Shown: positions 14,063 through 23,151, numbered from the stretch's first letter. The stretch: DNA of 23,404 nucleotides from JABCPO02 sp052174015 (GCA_052174015.1 JBQMXM010000012.1:1-23404), one strand, 5' to 3'. Numbers and translations: made by a program. Notes: generated by a model from the sequence alone, not told the origin.

Positions 14063-17000
14063 GTGATAAAGAAAAATAGTAAAATTGTAGATGATTCTAA
14101 AGAGAAAGAAAAACTTAAAATGTTAGAAGAAGCAATTAAAAGAACAGGTATAAAAGAAATATACAATGAAAAAGCTAAAAGATATACATTCTCAAAAGTA
14201 GGTGATTTAATAGAGTTTCCTAATTTAATAGGTATGCAAATAGATTCATATAATTGGTTTATTAAAGAAGGAATAAGAGAAGTACTTAGAGATGTTTCAC
14301 CAATTCAAGACTATAATGGAAATTTAGTGATGGAATTCTTTGGATATAGATTAGAAGATGAAACAAACTATGATTTAGAAGTAGCAAGAGATAAAAACGC
14401 AACATATTCAAGAAGATTAAATGTAAATGTTAGATTAATCAATAAAGAAACAGGAGAAATAAAAGAACAAGAAATATTCTTAGGAGATATTCCACAAATG
14501 ACACCATCTGGAACATTTCTAATCAATGGTGCAGAAAGAGTTATTGTAAATCAAATAGTTCGTTCACCAGGATGCTATTTTACACCTGTAGAAGCTACAA
14601 CAAAATTTAAAGCTAAAAATCTATATAATGCAAATATAATTCCTATACGTGGAGCATGGCTTGAATTTGAAACAGATCCAAATGGAACATTATTTACAAG
14701 AGTAGATAAAAGAAGAAAATTACCAGCAACATTAGTACTTAGAGCATTAGGACTTGAAAAGCAAGAAGATATCTTAGCACTTTTTGGAGAAGAAGAAGCA
14801 TTAATAAAAACATTAGATAAAGATGTATTTCAAACACAAGAAGAAGCATTAGTTGAAATATATAAAAAGAATAGACCTGGAGAATTACCAACAGTTGAAG
14901 CAGCCAAAACATATTTTGAACAATTATTTTTCACAACAAGAAGATACTATTTTGGTGGAGTTGGTAGATTTAAAATCAATCAAAAATTAGCTTTAACAAA
15001 TAGGATTAATAAGCAAATATTAGCAGAAGATATAATTAACCCTGAAACAGGAGAAATCTTATTTGAAAAAGGTCATAAATTAAATTATGAAGAAGCATTA
15101 TCAATTCAAAATGCTGGAATAAATAGAGTTTTAATAACTTTTAAAGGAGAAGAATTAGTTGTAATAGGTAATAATACAGTTGATTTAGAAGAATTTGTAG
15201 ATAAAGCAATAAAAGAAGAATTAAATATACTTGAAAGAGTACATTATCCAACATTAAAATCAGTACTTGAAAAATGTGAAGCTGAAAAACTTGATATAAA
15301 AGAAGAATTACAAAAAGTAAAAGCACAATTAGTACCAGAACATATATTAAAAGAAGATATATTAGCAACAGTAAACTTCTTATTAAATTTAATGCATGGA
15401 ATGTGTAAAATAGATATAATTGACCATTTAGGTAACAGAAGAATTAGAAGAGTTGGAGAATCATTACAAAATCAATTTAGAATTGGACTTGCAAGACTTG
15501 AAAAGAAAGTAAAAGAAAGAATGACAATCAAAGACTTAGATACAGTAACACCACAAACATTAATTAATATTAAACCTGTATCTGCAGCAATCAAAGAATT
15601 CTTTGGTTCTTCACAATTATCACAATTCATGGATCAAACTAATCCACTTGCAGAATTATCACATAAAAGAAGAGTTTCTTCATTAGGACCTGGAGGGCTT
15701 TCAAGAGAAAGAGCAGGATTTGAAGTAAGGGACGTTCACTATACACATTATGGAAGACTTTGCCCAATTGAATCACCAGAAGGACAAAACATAGGACTTA
15801 TCCTTCACCTTGCAGGATATAGTAAGATAAATAACTATGGATTTTTAGAAACACCATATAGAAAGATTGATAAAAATACAGGAAAAGTTACAGATGAAAT
15901 AATGTATATGTCTGCAGACACAGAAGATAATTTTGCAATATGTCAAGCAACAGAACCAATAAATTCAGATGGAACATTAAAAAATGAAAGAGTAAGAGTA
16001 AGATATTTAGAAGAAATTATAGAGGTTGATAGATCAGAAGTAGACTATATGGATGTATCACCAAAACAATTAGTATCTGTAGCAACAGCTATGATACCAT
16101 TCTTAGAAAACGATGACGGTGGACGTGCACTTATGGGTTCTAACATGCAACGTCAAGCGGTACCATTAATTAAAACAGATTCACCAATTGTTGGAACAGG
16201 TATGGAATATAGGACAGCTAAAGATTCAGGAATATTAATTGTTAGTGAAACAGACGGAACAGTTAAAAAAGTAACTGGAGAAGAAATTACAGTCGTTGAT
16301 GAAAATAATCAAAATCATACATATACTTTAAAGAAATTTAAAAGAACAAACTCAAGTACATGTATAAATCAAAAACCTATTGTAAAAGAAGGAGAAAAAG
16401 TATCTAAAGGTCAAACAATTGCAGATAGTATGGCAACAGATAATGGAGAAATGGCACTTGGAAGAAATGCATTAATAGCATTTACAACTTGGGAAGGATA
16501 TACATTTGAAGACGCTATATTAATTAATGAAAGACTAGTTAGAGAAGATATGTATACATCTGTACATATTGAAGACTATGAAATTGAATCACGAGATACT
16601 AAACTTGGACCTGAAGAAATTACAAGAGAAATCCCAAATGTTAGTGAAGACGCATTAAAAGACTTAGATGAAGATGGAATAATTAGAATTGGTGCAAGTG
16701 TAAAAGTAGGGGATATACTAGTAGGTAAAATTACACCAAAAGGAGAAACAGAATTAACAGCAGAAGAAAAATTACTTCGTGCAATCTTTGGAGAAAAATC
16801 AAGAGAAGTAAGAGATACTTCACTTAGAGTAAAAAATGGAGAAGAAGGTGTAGTATTAGATGTAAAAAGATTTAATAGAAAAACTAATACAGAACTAAAA
16901 CCAGGAGTTAATGAAGTTGTAAGAGTATATATAGGACAAAAAAGAAAAATAACTGTTGGTGATAAAATGGCAGGACGTCACGGTAATAAAGGTATTATAT

Positions 17001-17815
17001 CAAGAATATTACCAGAAGAAGATATGCCATATTTACCAGATGGAACACCAATAGATATATTACTAAATCCTCAAGGTATACCTTCACGTATGAATATAGG
17101 GCAAGTATTAGAAGTTCATTTAGGAGAAGCAGGAAGAAGACTTGGAGTTAAATTCTCAACACCTGTATTTGATGGTGCAACAGAAGAAGATATTCAAGAC
17201 TTATTAGTAGCATCAGGAGCTAGTGAAGACGGAAAAACAGTATTATATGATGGAAGAACAGGAGAACCATTTGAAAATAAGATAACTGTTGGAGTTATGT
17301 ATATGTTAAAACTACATCATTTAGTTGATGATAAAATGCATGCAAGGTCAACAGGACCATACTCATTAGTAACTAAACAACCACTTGGAGGAAAAGCTCA
17401 ATTTGGTGGACAAAGATTAGGAGAAATGGAAGTTTGGGCGCTTGAAGGATATGGAGCAGCATATAATATTCAAGAAATGTTAACAGTAAAATCAGATGAT
17501 GTAAGACAAAGAGACAAAACATATGAAGCTATTATTAAAGGAATAAATCTTCCAACACCAGGAATACCAGAAAGTTTCAAAGTATTAATTAAAGAATTAC
17601 AATCATTAGGATTAAATTTAGAATTATTAAGAGATGATGAAACAGAAGTTGAAATTAAAGAAGATTCAGGTGAAGAAGAAATAAATACTATAAAAACAAG
17701 AGAAGAAATAGCTAATAGGCAATATGATGCAGAAGATTATAATGACGAAGAAGACGAAGATGAAGAAATTGAAGATGATGACAAATATGAAGAAAAAAAT
17801 GAAGAATTAGTTTAA
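14063..17815 (+). CDS. rpoB: DNA-directed RNA polymerase subunit beta
   Basis: The 1250-aa protein is the full beta subunit of the core transcription enzyme. The start is GTG at 14063, fixed by AAAAGGAG six nt upstream and by the expected N-terminus shortly after (YTFSKVGDLIEFPNLIGMQIDSYNWFI). The rifampicin pocket is intact: GSSQLSQFMDQTNPL and SHKRRVSSLGPGGL, with Asp524, His534 and Ser539 matching Asp516, His526 and Ser531 of E. coli, so no classical resistance change is seen. GDKMAGRHGNKG (966-977) carries the conserved catalytic-centre Lys residues. The C-terminus ends in a long Asp/Glu tail (about 1218-1250). Upstream there are no rplJ/rplL genes, contrary to the usual order. rpoC follows after 14 nt. 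Confidence 0.99.
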   Translation: MIKKNSKIVDDSKEKEKLKMLEEAIKRTGIKEIYNEKAKRYTFSKVGDLIEFPNLIGMQIDSYNWFIKEGIREVLRDVSPIQDYNGNLVMEFFGYRLEDETNYDLEVARDKNATYSRRLNVNVRLINKETGEIKEQEIFLGDIPQMTPSGTFLINGAERVIVNQIVRSPGCYFTPVEATTKFKAKNLYNANIIPIRGAWLEFETDPNGTLFTRVDKRRKLPATLVLRALGLEKQEDILALFGEEEALIKTLDKDVFQTQEEALVEIYKKNRPGELPTVEAAKTYFEQLFFTTRRYYFGGVGRFKINQKLALTNRINKQILAEDIINPETGEILFEKGHKLNYEEALSIQNAGINRVLITFKGEELVVIGNNTVDLEEFVDKAIKEELNILERVHYPTLKSVLEKCEAEKLDIKEELQKVKAQLVPEHILKEDILATVNFLLNLMHGMCKIDIIDHLGNRRIRRVGESLQNQFRIGLARLEKKVKERMTIKDLDTVTPQTLINIKPVSAAIKEFFGSSQLSQFMDQTNPLAELSHKRRVSSLGPGGLSRERAGFEVRDVHYTHYGRLCPIESPEGQNIGLILHLAGYSKINNYGFLETPYRKIDKNTGKVTDEIMYMSADTEDNFAICQATEPINSDGTLKNERVRVRYLEEIIEVDRSEVDYMDVSPKQLVSVATAMIPFLENDDGGRALMGSNMQRQAVPLIKTDSPIVGTGMEYRTAKDSGILIVSETDGTVKKVTGEEITVVDENNQNHTYTLKKFKRTNSSTCINQKPIVKEGEKVSKGQTIADSMATDNGEMALGRNALIAFTTWEGYTFEDAILINERLVREDMYTSVHIEDYEIESRDTKLGPEEITREIPNVSEDALKDLDEDGIIRIGASVKVGDILVGKITPKGETELTAEEKLLRAIFGEKSREVRDTSLRVKNGEEGVVLDVKRFNRKTNTELKPGVNEVVRVYIGQKRKITVGDKMAGRHGNKGIISRILPEEDMPYLPDGTPIDILLNPQGIPSRMNIGQVLEVHLGEAGRRLGVKFSTPVFDGATEEDIQDLLVASGASEDGKTVLYDGRTGEPFENKITVGVMYMLKLHHLVDDKMHARSTGPYSLVTKQPLGGKAQFGGQRLGEMEVWALEGYGAAYNIQEMLTVKSDDVRQRDKTYEAIIKGINLPTPGIPESFKVLIKELQSLGLNLELLRDDETEVEIKEDSGEEEINTIKTREEIANRQYDAEDYNDEEDEDEEIEDDDKYEEKNEELV

Positions 17816-17829
17816 AGAAGGAGGACTAA

Positions 17830-20800
17830 ATGGACGAAATGTTTGATAAAATCAAAATAAGTATAGCTTCTGATGAAGATATCAGAAATTGGTCTTATGG
17901 TGAAGTTAAAAAACCTGAAACAATCAACTACAGGACATTAAAACCAGAAAAAGACGGACTATTTTGTGAAAAAATATTTGGACCTACAAAAGATTGGGAA
18001 TGCCATTGTGGAAAATACAAAAAAGTAAGATATAAGGGAATTATCTGTGATAGATGTGGAGTAGAGATTACTAAAAAAACAGTAAGACGTGAAAGAATGG
18101 GGCATATAGAGCTTGCAGCCCCAATAGCTCACATCTGGTTCTTTAAAGGAATACCAAACAGAATAGCCTTAATGCTTGATGTATCACCAAAAGCATTAGA
18201 AAGAGTAATATATTTTGCAGCATATATTATTACAGAAAGTACATCTAAAATTTTAAGAGTTGGTGAAATTCTTTCTGAAACAGAATATATTAAAGCAAAA
18301 GAAGAATTTGCTAATGAATTTGTAGCAGAAACAGGAGCAGAAGCTTTAGAAAAACTATTAAAAAGAGTTAATCTAGAAGAATTAGAAAAACAAATTAGAA
18401 CAGAAATTTTAAATGCTTCAGCAGGTAAAAAAGGTAAATTATTAAAAAGGTTAGAAACAGTAGAAGCATTTAGAAAATCAAAAAATAAACCTGAAAGTAT
18501 GATTAAAAATGTAATTCCTGTAATACCACCAGATTTAAGACCAATGGTTCAATTAGATGGTGGAAGATTTGCAACATCAGATTTAAACGAATTATATAGA
18601 AGAGTAATTAATAGGAATAATAGATTAAGAAGATTATTAGAACTTAGAGCTCCAAATATAATTATAAAAAATGAAAAGAGAATGTTACAAGAAGCAGTAG
18701 ATGCTTTAATGGATAACTCAAAAAGAGCAAACCCAATTATGGGAGCAAACTCAAGACCATTAAAATCATTATCTGAGTTATTAAAAGGAAAACAAGGGCG
18801 TTTTAGACAAAACTTACTAGGAAAAAGGGTAGACTATTCAGGACGTTCAGTTATAGTTGTAGGTCCAGAATTAAAACTATATGAATGTGGATTACCAAAA
18901 GGAATGGCAATAGAATTATTCAAACCATTTATTATGAAAGAATTAATAGAAAATAATATTGCACAAAATCCTAGAGCAGCTAAAAAAATGGTTGAATTCC
19001 AAAGTCCAGAAATATGGGCATTCTTAGAAAAAGTAATTAAAGACCACCCTATATTATTAAACCGTGCACCTACACTACACAGATTAGGATTCCAAGCATT
19101 CCAACCTGTAATAGTAGAAGGAAATGCAATAAAATTACATCCATTAGTATGTGCAGCATTTAACGCAGACTTTGACGGAGACCAAATGGCAGTACACGTA
19201 CCATTATCACCTGAAGCACAAGCAGAAGCTAGATATTTAATGCTTGCAACACATAACCTTTTAAAACCATCAAATGGAAAACCAATTGCAACACCATCAC
19301 AAGATATGGTAATTGGAGCATATTATTTAACACTTGCATTAGATGGTGAAAAAGGAGAAGGAAGAGTATTTAAAGATAAAGAAGAAGTTTTAATGGCATA
19401 TGCTGAAAAACAAATTACATTACAAAGTAAGATTAAAGTAAGAATGTTTAATGAAGAAAATGAATCAAAAATAATTGATACAACATTAGGAAGAATAATT
19501 TTTAATGAAGGTATACCACAAGATTTAGGATATGTAGATAGAACAAATCCTGAAACAAAATTTGATTTAGAAGTTTCATTCTTAACAAGAAAAAAAGACT
19601 TAAACAAGATTATATCTAGAATATTTAAAAAATATGGATTAGATAGAACAGCAGTAGTATTAGATTTCTTAAAAGATATAGGTTATAAGTATGCTACAGT
19701 ATCAGGAACTACAATTGCAGTATCTGATATAAAGGTACCTGAAATTAAATCAAAAATAATTAAAGAATCAGAAGAAAAAGTTAATATAGCACTAGAAAAT
19801 TACCAAATGGGACTTTTATCAAATGAAGATAGATATAATGAAGTAATTAAAGTTTGGGAAGATACAAAAGAAAGAATGACAGAAGAAATGCGTAAACAAT
19901 TTACACAATTAAATCCAATGTATATTATGTCAGATTCAGGAGCTCGTGGAGATATTAACCAGCTAACACAAATCGCAGGTATGCGTGGACTTATGTCAGA
20001 CACAACTGGTAGAAAAATAGAAATACCAATTAAATCATGTCTAGCAGAAGGTGTAGAAGCCTTAGAATACTTTATAGGTGCACACGGAACTCGTAAAGGA
20101 CGTGCAGATACAGCATTACATACAGCTGATTCAGGATATTTAACACGTAGATTAGTAGATGTTGCACAATATGAAATAGTAAGAGAACATGATTGTGGAA
20201 CAACAGAAGGTATTGAAGTATTTGCGATTGAAAAAGATGGTCGTATTATTGAAACATTAGAGCAAAGAATAATCGGACGTTACCTATTAGAAGATTTAGT
20301 TGATGAAAAAACAAATGAAGTAATAATTTCTAAAGATGAATTAATTACAGAAGAATTAGCTAAAAAAATAATAGATTTAGGAATTACAAAAATTAAAGTA
20401 AGAAGTGTAATTGGATGTAAGTGTAAAAATGGAACTTGTCAAAAATGTTATGGTAAATCTCTAACTTCAGAAAAAGTAGTAGGAATTGGAGAAACTGTAG
20501 GAATTGTAGGAGCGCAAGCAATAGGAGAACCAGGAACACAGTTAACAATGCGTACTTTCCACTCTGGAGGAACAGCAGGAGGAGATATTACTCAAGGTTT
20601 ACCAAGAATTGAAGAAATATTTGAAGCTAGAAAACCAAAAGGATTAGGAATTATTTCTGAAATTGAAGGAGATTTAACAATCAAATTTGATGAAGAAGGA
20701 AACAAAAATCCAGAATTAATAATTAAAGGACAAGACGGACAAGAAGCTAAATATATAGCAAGTAAGAAAATATTAAAAAATATTTTAAAACAATATGAAG

Positions 20801-21453
20801 AAAATAAAGGGAAACCAATTCATGTTGAAAAAGGTGAAATATTAACAGAAGGTTCATTAAATATAAATGATATAATGGTAACTAAAGGTGTAAATGAAGT
20901 ATATAACTATATGATATCAGAATTACAATTCTCATATGTTGATCAAGGGGTTGAAATTAATGATAAACATATAGAAATAATCATTAAACAAATGACTAAT
21001 AAGGTTAGAATTGTAGATGCAGGAGATACAGAATATGCAACTGGAAATAATGTAAACAAAAACAAAATTGAAGAAATTAATCAACAATTAATAGCAGAAG
21101 GTAAAAAGCCTGCAACATATAAACAATTATTATTAGGAATTACAAAAGCAGCAGTATCAATTGAAAGTTTCTTATCAGCAGCATCATTCCAAGAAACAAC
21201 AAAAGTATTAACAGATGCAGCAGTTAAAGGAAAAGTAGATGAATTATTAGGATTAAAAGAAAATGTAATCATAGGTAGATTAATACCAGCAGGTACAGGA
21301 CTTTCAAAATACAGAGAATTAACAACTAATACAGCATTACAAGATGAAGCATTAGCTAAAATTCGTGCATTAAAAGAAAAAGAAGAAAGTTTACACAGAG
21401 AAGAAATGCATAAAAAGACAATTGAACTTGTTAAAAAACAATATGACTTATAA
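17830..21453 (+). CDS. rpoC: DNA-directed RNA polymerase subunit beta'
   Basis: The 1207-aa protein contains the catalytic Mg site NADFDGDQM (Asp447, Asp449, Asp451), the first zinc site Cys58, Cys60, Cys73, Cys76, and a second zinc site from Cys789 plus Cys863, Cys870 and Cys873. The bridge-helix and trigger-loop region (GARGDINQLTQIAGMRGLM, and later GEPGTQLTMRTFHSGGTAGGDITQGLPRIEEIFEAR) is fully conserved. Length is typical for Firmicutes. The start ATG has AAGGAGG 5 nt upstream, in the short gap after rpoB, so the two subunits are cotranscribed. A strong terminator follows after 45 nt. The usual downstream genes rpsL, rpsG and fusA are absent. Confidence 0.99.
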   Translation: MDEMFDKIKISIASDEDIRNWSYGEVKKPETINYRTLKPEKDGLFCEKIFGPTKDWECHCGKYKKVRYKGIICDRCGVEITKKTVRRERMGHIELAAPIAHIWFFKGIPNRIALMLDVSPKALERVIYFAAYIITESTSKILRVGEILSETEYIKAKEEFANEFVAETGAEALEKLLKRVNLEELEKQIRTEILNASAGKKGKLLKRLETVEAFRKSKNKPESMIKNVIPVIPPDLRPMVQLDGGRFATSDLNELYRRVINRNNRLRRLLELRAPNIIIKNEKRMLQEAVDALMDNSKRANPIMGANSRPLKSLSELLKGKQGRFRQNLLGKRVDYSGRSVIVVGPELKLYECGLPKGMAIELFKPFIMKELIENNIAQNPRAAKKMVEFQSPEIWAFLEKVIKDHPILLNRAPTLHRLGFQAFQPVIVEGNAIKLHPLVCAAFNADFDGDQMAVHVPLSPEAQAEARYLMLATHNLLKPSNGKPIATPSQDMVIGAYYLTLALDGEKGEGRVFKDKEEVLMAYAEKQITLQSKIKVRMFNEENESKIIDTTLGRIIFNEGIPQDLGYVDRTNPETKFDLEVSFLTRKKDLNKIISRIFKKYGLDRTAVVLDFLKDIGYKYATVSGTTIAVSDIKVPEIKSKIIKESEEKVNIALENYQMGLLSNEDRYNEVIKVWEDTKERMTEEMRKQFTQLNPMYIMSDSGARGDINQLTQIAGMRGLMSDTTGRKIEIPIKSCLAEGVEALEYFIGAHGTRKGRADTALHTADSGYLTRRLVDVAQYEIVREHDCGTTEGIEVFAIEKDGRIIETLEQRIIGRYLLEDLVDEKTNEVIISKDELITEELAKKIIDLGITKIKVRSVIGCKCKNGTCQKCYGKSLTSEKVVGIGETVGIVGAQAIGEPGTQLTMRTFHSGGTAGGDITQGLPRIEEIFEARKPKGLGIISEIEGDLTIKFDEEGNKNPELIIKGQDGQEAKYIASKKILKNILKQYEENKGKPIHVEKGEILTEGSLNINDIMVTKGVNEVYNYMISELQFSYVDQGVEINDKHIEIIIKQMTNKVRIVDAGDTEYATGNNVNKNKIEEINQQLIAEGKKPATYKQLLLGITKAAVSIESFLSAASFQETTKVLTDAAVKGKVDELLGLKENVIIGRLIPAGTGLSKYRELTTNTALQDEALAKIRALKEKEESLHREEMHKKTIELVKKQYDL

Positions 21454-21498
21454 TATATAACATATTAAAAAAGAAAAAGAAGAAACTAAAAAAGAAAT

Positions 21499-21534
21499 AA
21501 AAAAAGAAATCCAAAATTTGGATTTCTTTTTTTT
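21499..21534. terminator. Strong bidirectional terminator after rpoC
   Basis: The stem AAAAAGAAATCC / GGATTTCTTTTT extends to 14 bp around an AAAATTT loop and is followed by a run of eight Ts (21527-21534), partly within the stem. The opposite strand also has a T-run (the A-run before the stem), so it can end the reverse-strand gene at 21814-22212 as well. Confidence 0.95.
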
Positions 21535-21813
21535 AGATTATGCCGGCATAAAATAACTTTTTGATAATTAACATAGCTGTATTAGCCTATGTTATATAGT
21601 ATAGATAATATTTATTATATCCATATTAATTAATTTAGTAGTAGTTTCACATATTTAAATAACTTCTAACTTTGTGCATTTCAGGATATCAGGTGTTTTT
21701 ATTTTTATATTTATATATTTTTATAGAATAATATAATTAAATAAATATATTACTTACTAAACTAAAAAATTAATTAAATATAGTTATAATTTAAAATTAA
21801 AATTAAATAAATA
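21535..21813. other. Gene-free convergent region between rpoC and a reverse-strand gene
   Basis: Besides the palindrome at 21538-21551 there is a hairpin TAACATAG / CTATGTTA (21569-21576 with 21587-21594), which gains two further pairs if one C is bulged. It has no T-tail on either strand. The rest (21600-21813) is plain AT-rich DNA in which I see no ORF, RNA gene or repeat of note. Confidence 0.6.
21538..21551. repeat. GC-rich 14-bp perfect palindrome
   Basis: TTATGCCGGCATAA is perfectly self-complementary, with a GCCGGC core that stands out in DNA otherwise almost free of GC runs. It lies 4 nt after the rpoC terminator. It could be a protein-binding site or a remnant of another element; nothing nearby tells which. 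Confidence 0.8.
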
Positions 21814-22212
21814 TTACGCTACTAAAATGTAATACTGATCATTATTATCTTTAAAATAATCAATATTATCATTTCCTAACATAAAATGAACCTTTATCTT
21901 ATAATTAAAGGTTTTACTGCTAATAGATTGATTACCTGAATTATTACAATTCAAATATTCTATATCATTAGTTGTAATATTTTCACTAATCTTTTTACCA
22001 ACAATAATGCTTTTAGCAATATTATTGGAGATAAGTATATAATATTCATTTTTATCTGAAGTTATAATCTGGATGTTTTTGATTACACTACAAATTGTTT
22101 TAATGTTAACATCTATTATTTCTGTACTGCCGAGAATTTTAAACTTATATGTAAGTTTATTTAGTTGATTTTCTATCAACTTATCATCATTTAATAATGT
22201 AACCACTTTCAT
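21814..22212 (-). CDS. Protein of unknown family (132 aa), reverse strand
   Basis: This is the only convincing reverse-strand gene of the window. A perfect AGGAGG lies 8 nt before its ATG (CCTCCT at 22221-22226 on the + strand), which supports it strongly. The product is rich in Asn, Ile, Lys and Asp, with alternating hydrophobic stretches suggesting beta strands (KIKVHFMLGNDNIDYF, DQYYILVA at the very end). It has two Cys (41 and 89), no signal peptide and no membrane helix. I do not recognise it. It diverges from the 163-aa gene next door and converges on rpoC, sharing the terminator at 21499-21534. Confidence 0.75.
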   Translation of the reverse strand: MKVVTLLNDDKLIENQLNKLTYKFKILGSTEIIDVNIKTICSVIKNIQIITSDKNEYYILISNNIAKSIIVGKKISENITTNDIEYLNCNNSGNQSISSKTFNYKIKVHFMLGNDNIDYFKDNNDQYYILVA

Positions 22213-22260
22213 AAAAAAAACCTCCTATGAAATTATAATTTTTTTAATTAACATAATAGT

Positions 22261-22289
22261 ATAATAACATAAAATTTTAAAAAATGCAA
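22261..22289 (-). promoter_or_regulatory. Candidate promoter for the reverse-strand gene
   Basis: On the reverse strand TTGCAT (22289-22284) and TATTAT (22266-22261) are 17 nt apart, giving a start near 22254 and a leader of about 40 nt. The -35 match is weak. Confidence 0.3.
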
Positions 22290-22326
22290 ATATATATGCA
22301 GATATACTGAGATATTTATATTTTGG

Positions 22327-22355
22327 TTGACATAAAATTGGAAAAATGGTATAAT
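22327..22355 (+). promoter_or_regulatory. Perfect sigma-A promoter with extended -10
   Basis: TTGACA (22327-22332), a 17-nt spacer and TATAAT (22350-22355) match consensus at all twelve positions, and TGG directly before the -10 adds the extended motif. The start should be near 22362, about 77 nt before the ATG of the 163-aa gene. It is the strongest promoter in the window. Confidence 0.92.
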
Positions 22356-22365
22356 TTTAATATAT

Positions 22366-22383
22366 AGTATACGAGAGTATACT
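22366..22383 (+). promoter_or_regulatory. Operator-like paired GTATAC element at the transcription start
   Basis: AGTATAC-GAGA-GTATACT begins about 4 nt after the predicted start. In DNA it is two palindromic GTATAC boxes whose centres are 10 bp apart, one helical turn. In RNA it is a 7-bp stem with a GAGA (GNRA-type) tetraloop at the very 5' end. It could be a repressor site or a transcript-stabilising hairpin. Confidence 0.5.
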
Positions 22384-22395
22384 TTAAAAAAATTA

Positions 22396-22418
22396 AGCAT
22401 ATTATAATTTAGTATGCT
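22396..22418 (+). promoter_or_regulatory. Leader hairpin next to a ribosome binding site
   Basis: AGCATATT pairs with AGTATGCT (22396-22403 with 22411-22418, one G-U) around a 7-nt loop, ending 6 nt before the AGGAGG at 22425-22430. It could affect translation of the 163-aa gene, but this may be chance in AT-rich DNA. Confidence 0.35.
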
Positions 22419-22438
22419 AAAATAAGGAGGGATTAGTG

Positions 22439-22930
22439 ATGGAATTAATTAAATTAATGCCAGACTCATCAAGATTCAAAGAAGATTATGGATTGCTAAA
22501 ATATTTTTTAGAGAGAAGAGTAGATAATCGGTTTTACGTATTATTCTTAGATGAAATGAAGGGGTGTCTAGAAACTATCAGAAATGTAATTGAGCTTAAT
22601 GAATATGGCTCAGATAGACTATCAAAGGAAGCTGTATTTCTTTTAGAAGAATATGCAGATTTAGTAGAAAAAAGGATAGATTTTATAGAAGAAATGTTTT
22701 TTCATAATTCAAATTTAAACATGAATGATCTGCATGCTTCATATCTAAGAGAAAATGAAATAATAATGTATTTTTCAAATTTTGTTAGGATAGATGCTTT
22801 AATAATTTATAATAACTTGGTAGATTTGATAAAAAAATATGTACATATTTTATATCCATATAATCCAGAATTCCAATATTTTAATAACGATTATATCTTA
22901 ATCGCTATGTTAAGACAGATAGCTTTTTAA
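22439..22930 (+). CDS. Protein of unknown family, all-helical (163 aa)
   Basis: I do not recognise this protein. It appears fully helical, with acidic amphipathic segments (about residues 34-51 and 58-85) and a more hydrophobic C-terminal half with aromatic residues (YPYNPEFQYF). It has no signal peptide, no P-loop and no metal motif. AGGAGG lies 8 nt before the ATG at 22439; a GTG immediately upstream (22436) is in frame and could also serve. It has a perfect promoter with an operator-like element and a strong terminator, so it is a single-gene, probably well transcribed and regulated unit. It diverges from the 132-aa gene; whether the two are linked in function is unknown. Confidence 0.8.
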   Translation: MELIKLMPDSSRFKEDYGLLKYFLERRVDNRFYVLFLDEMKGCLETIRNVIELNEYGSDRLSKEAVFLLEEYADLVEKRIDFIEEMFFHNSNLNMNDLHASYLRENEIIMYFSNFVRIDALIIYNNLVDLIKKYVHILYPYNPEFQYFNNDYILIAMLRQIAF

Positions 22931-22970
22931 AATCCAGCAATCATTAAAAATCATTTATTCTTTAATCTTT

Positions 22971-23004
22971 AAAATAACAACCAAATTTTGGTTGTTATTT
23001 TTTT
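22971..23004 (+). terminator. Strong intrinsic terminator after the 163-aa gene
   Basis: The stem AAAATAACAACC / GGTTGTTATTTT with an AAATTTT loop is followed by further Ts to 23004. Its loop closely resembles that of the rpoC terminator. Confidence 0.95.
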
Positions 23005-23070
23005 GTTTTTTCTATTTTCTATTTATTTTAATATTTTTATCTCAAATATGTTTGTGTTTTATATAAAAAA

Positions 23071-23079
23071 TGATATAAT
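23071..23079 (+). promoter_or_regulatory. Candidate extended -10 promoter for the small membrane peptide
   Basis: TGATATAAT gives TGn plus a perfect TATAAT (23074-23079). No good -35 is present. A start near 23086 would give a leader of about 60 nt before the GTG codons at 23149-23154. Confidence 0.4.
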
Positions 23080-23151
23080 GTTTATAGGATTTATAGGTAT
23101 TTCTATAATATATATTATAATTCTAATAATATTATTGTTGGAAGGAGAGTG

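Noticed and set aside
14063..17815. Rifampicin-resistance mutation in rpoB
   Set aside because: The key pocket residues (Asp524, His534, Ser539 and neighbours) are the sensitive-type residues.
22988..23151. Hydrophobic ORF from 22988 to 23179, upstream of and overlapping the small membrane peptide
   Set aside because: Its first codon lies inside the terminator hairpin at 22971-23004, there is no ribosome binding site before any possible start, and T-rich DNA yields hydrophobic ORFs by chance. The promoter and ribosome signals fit the next ORF instead.
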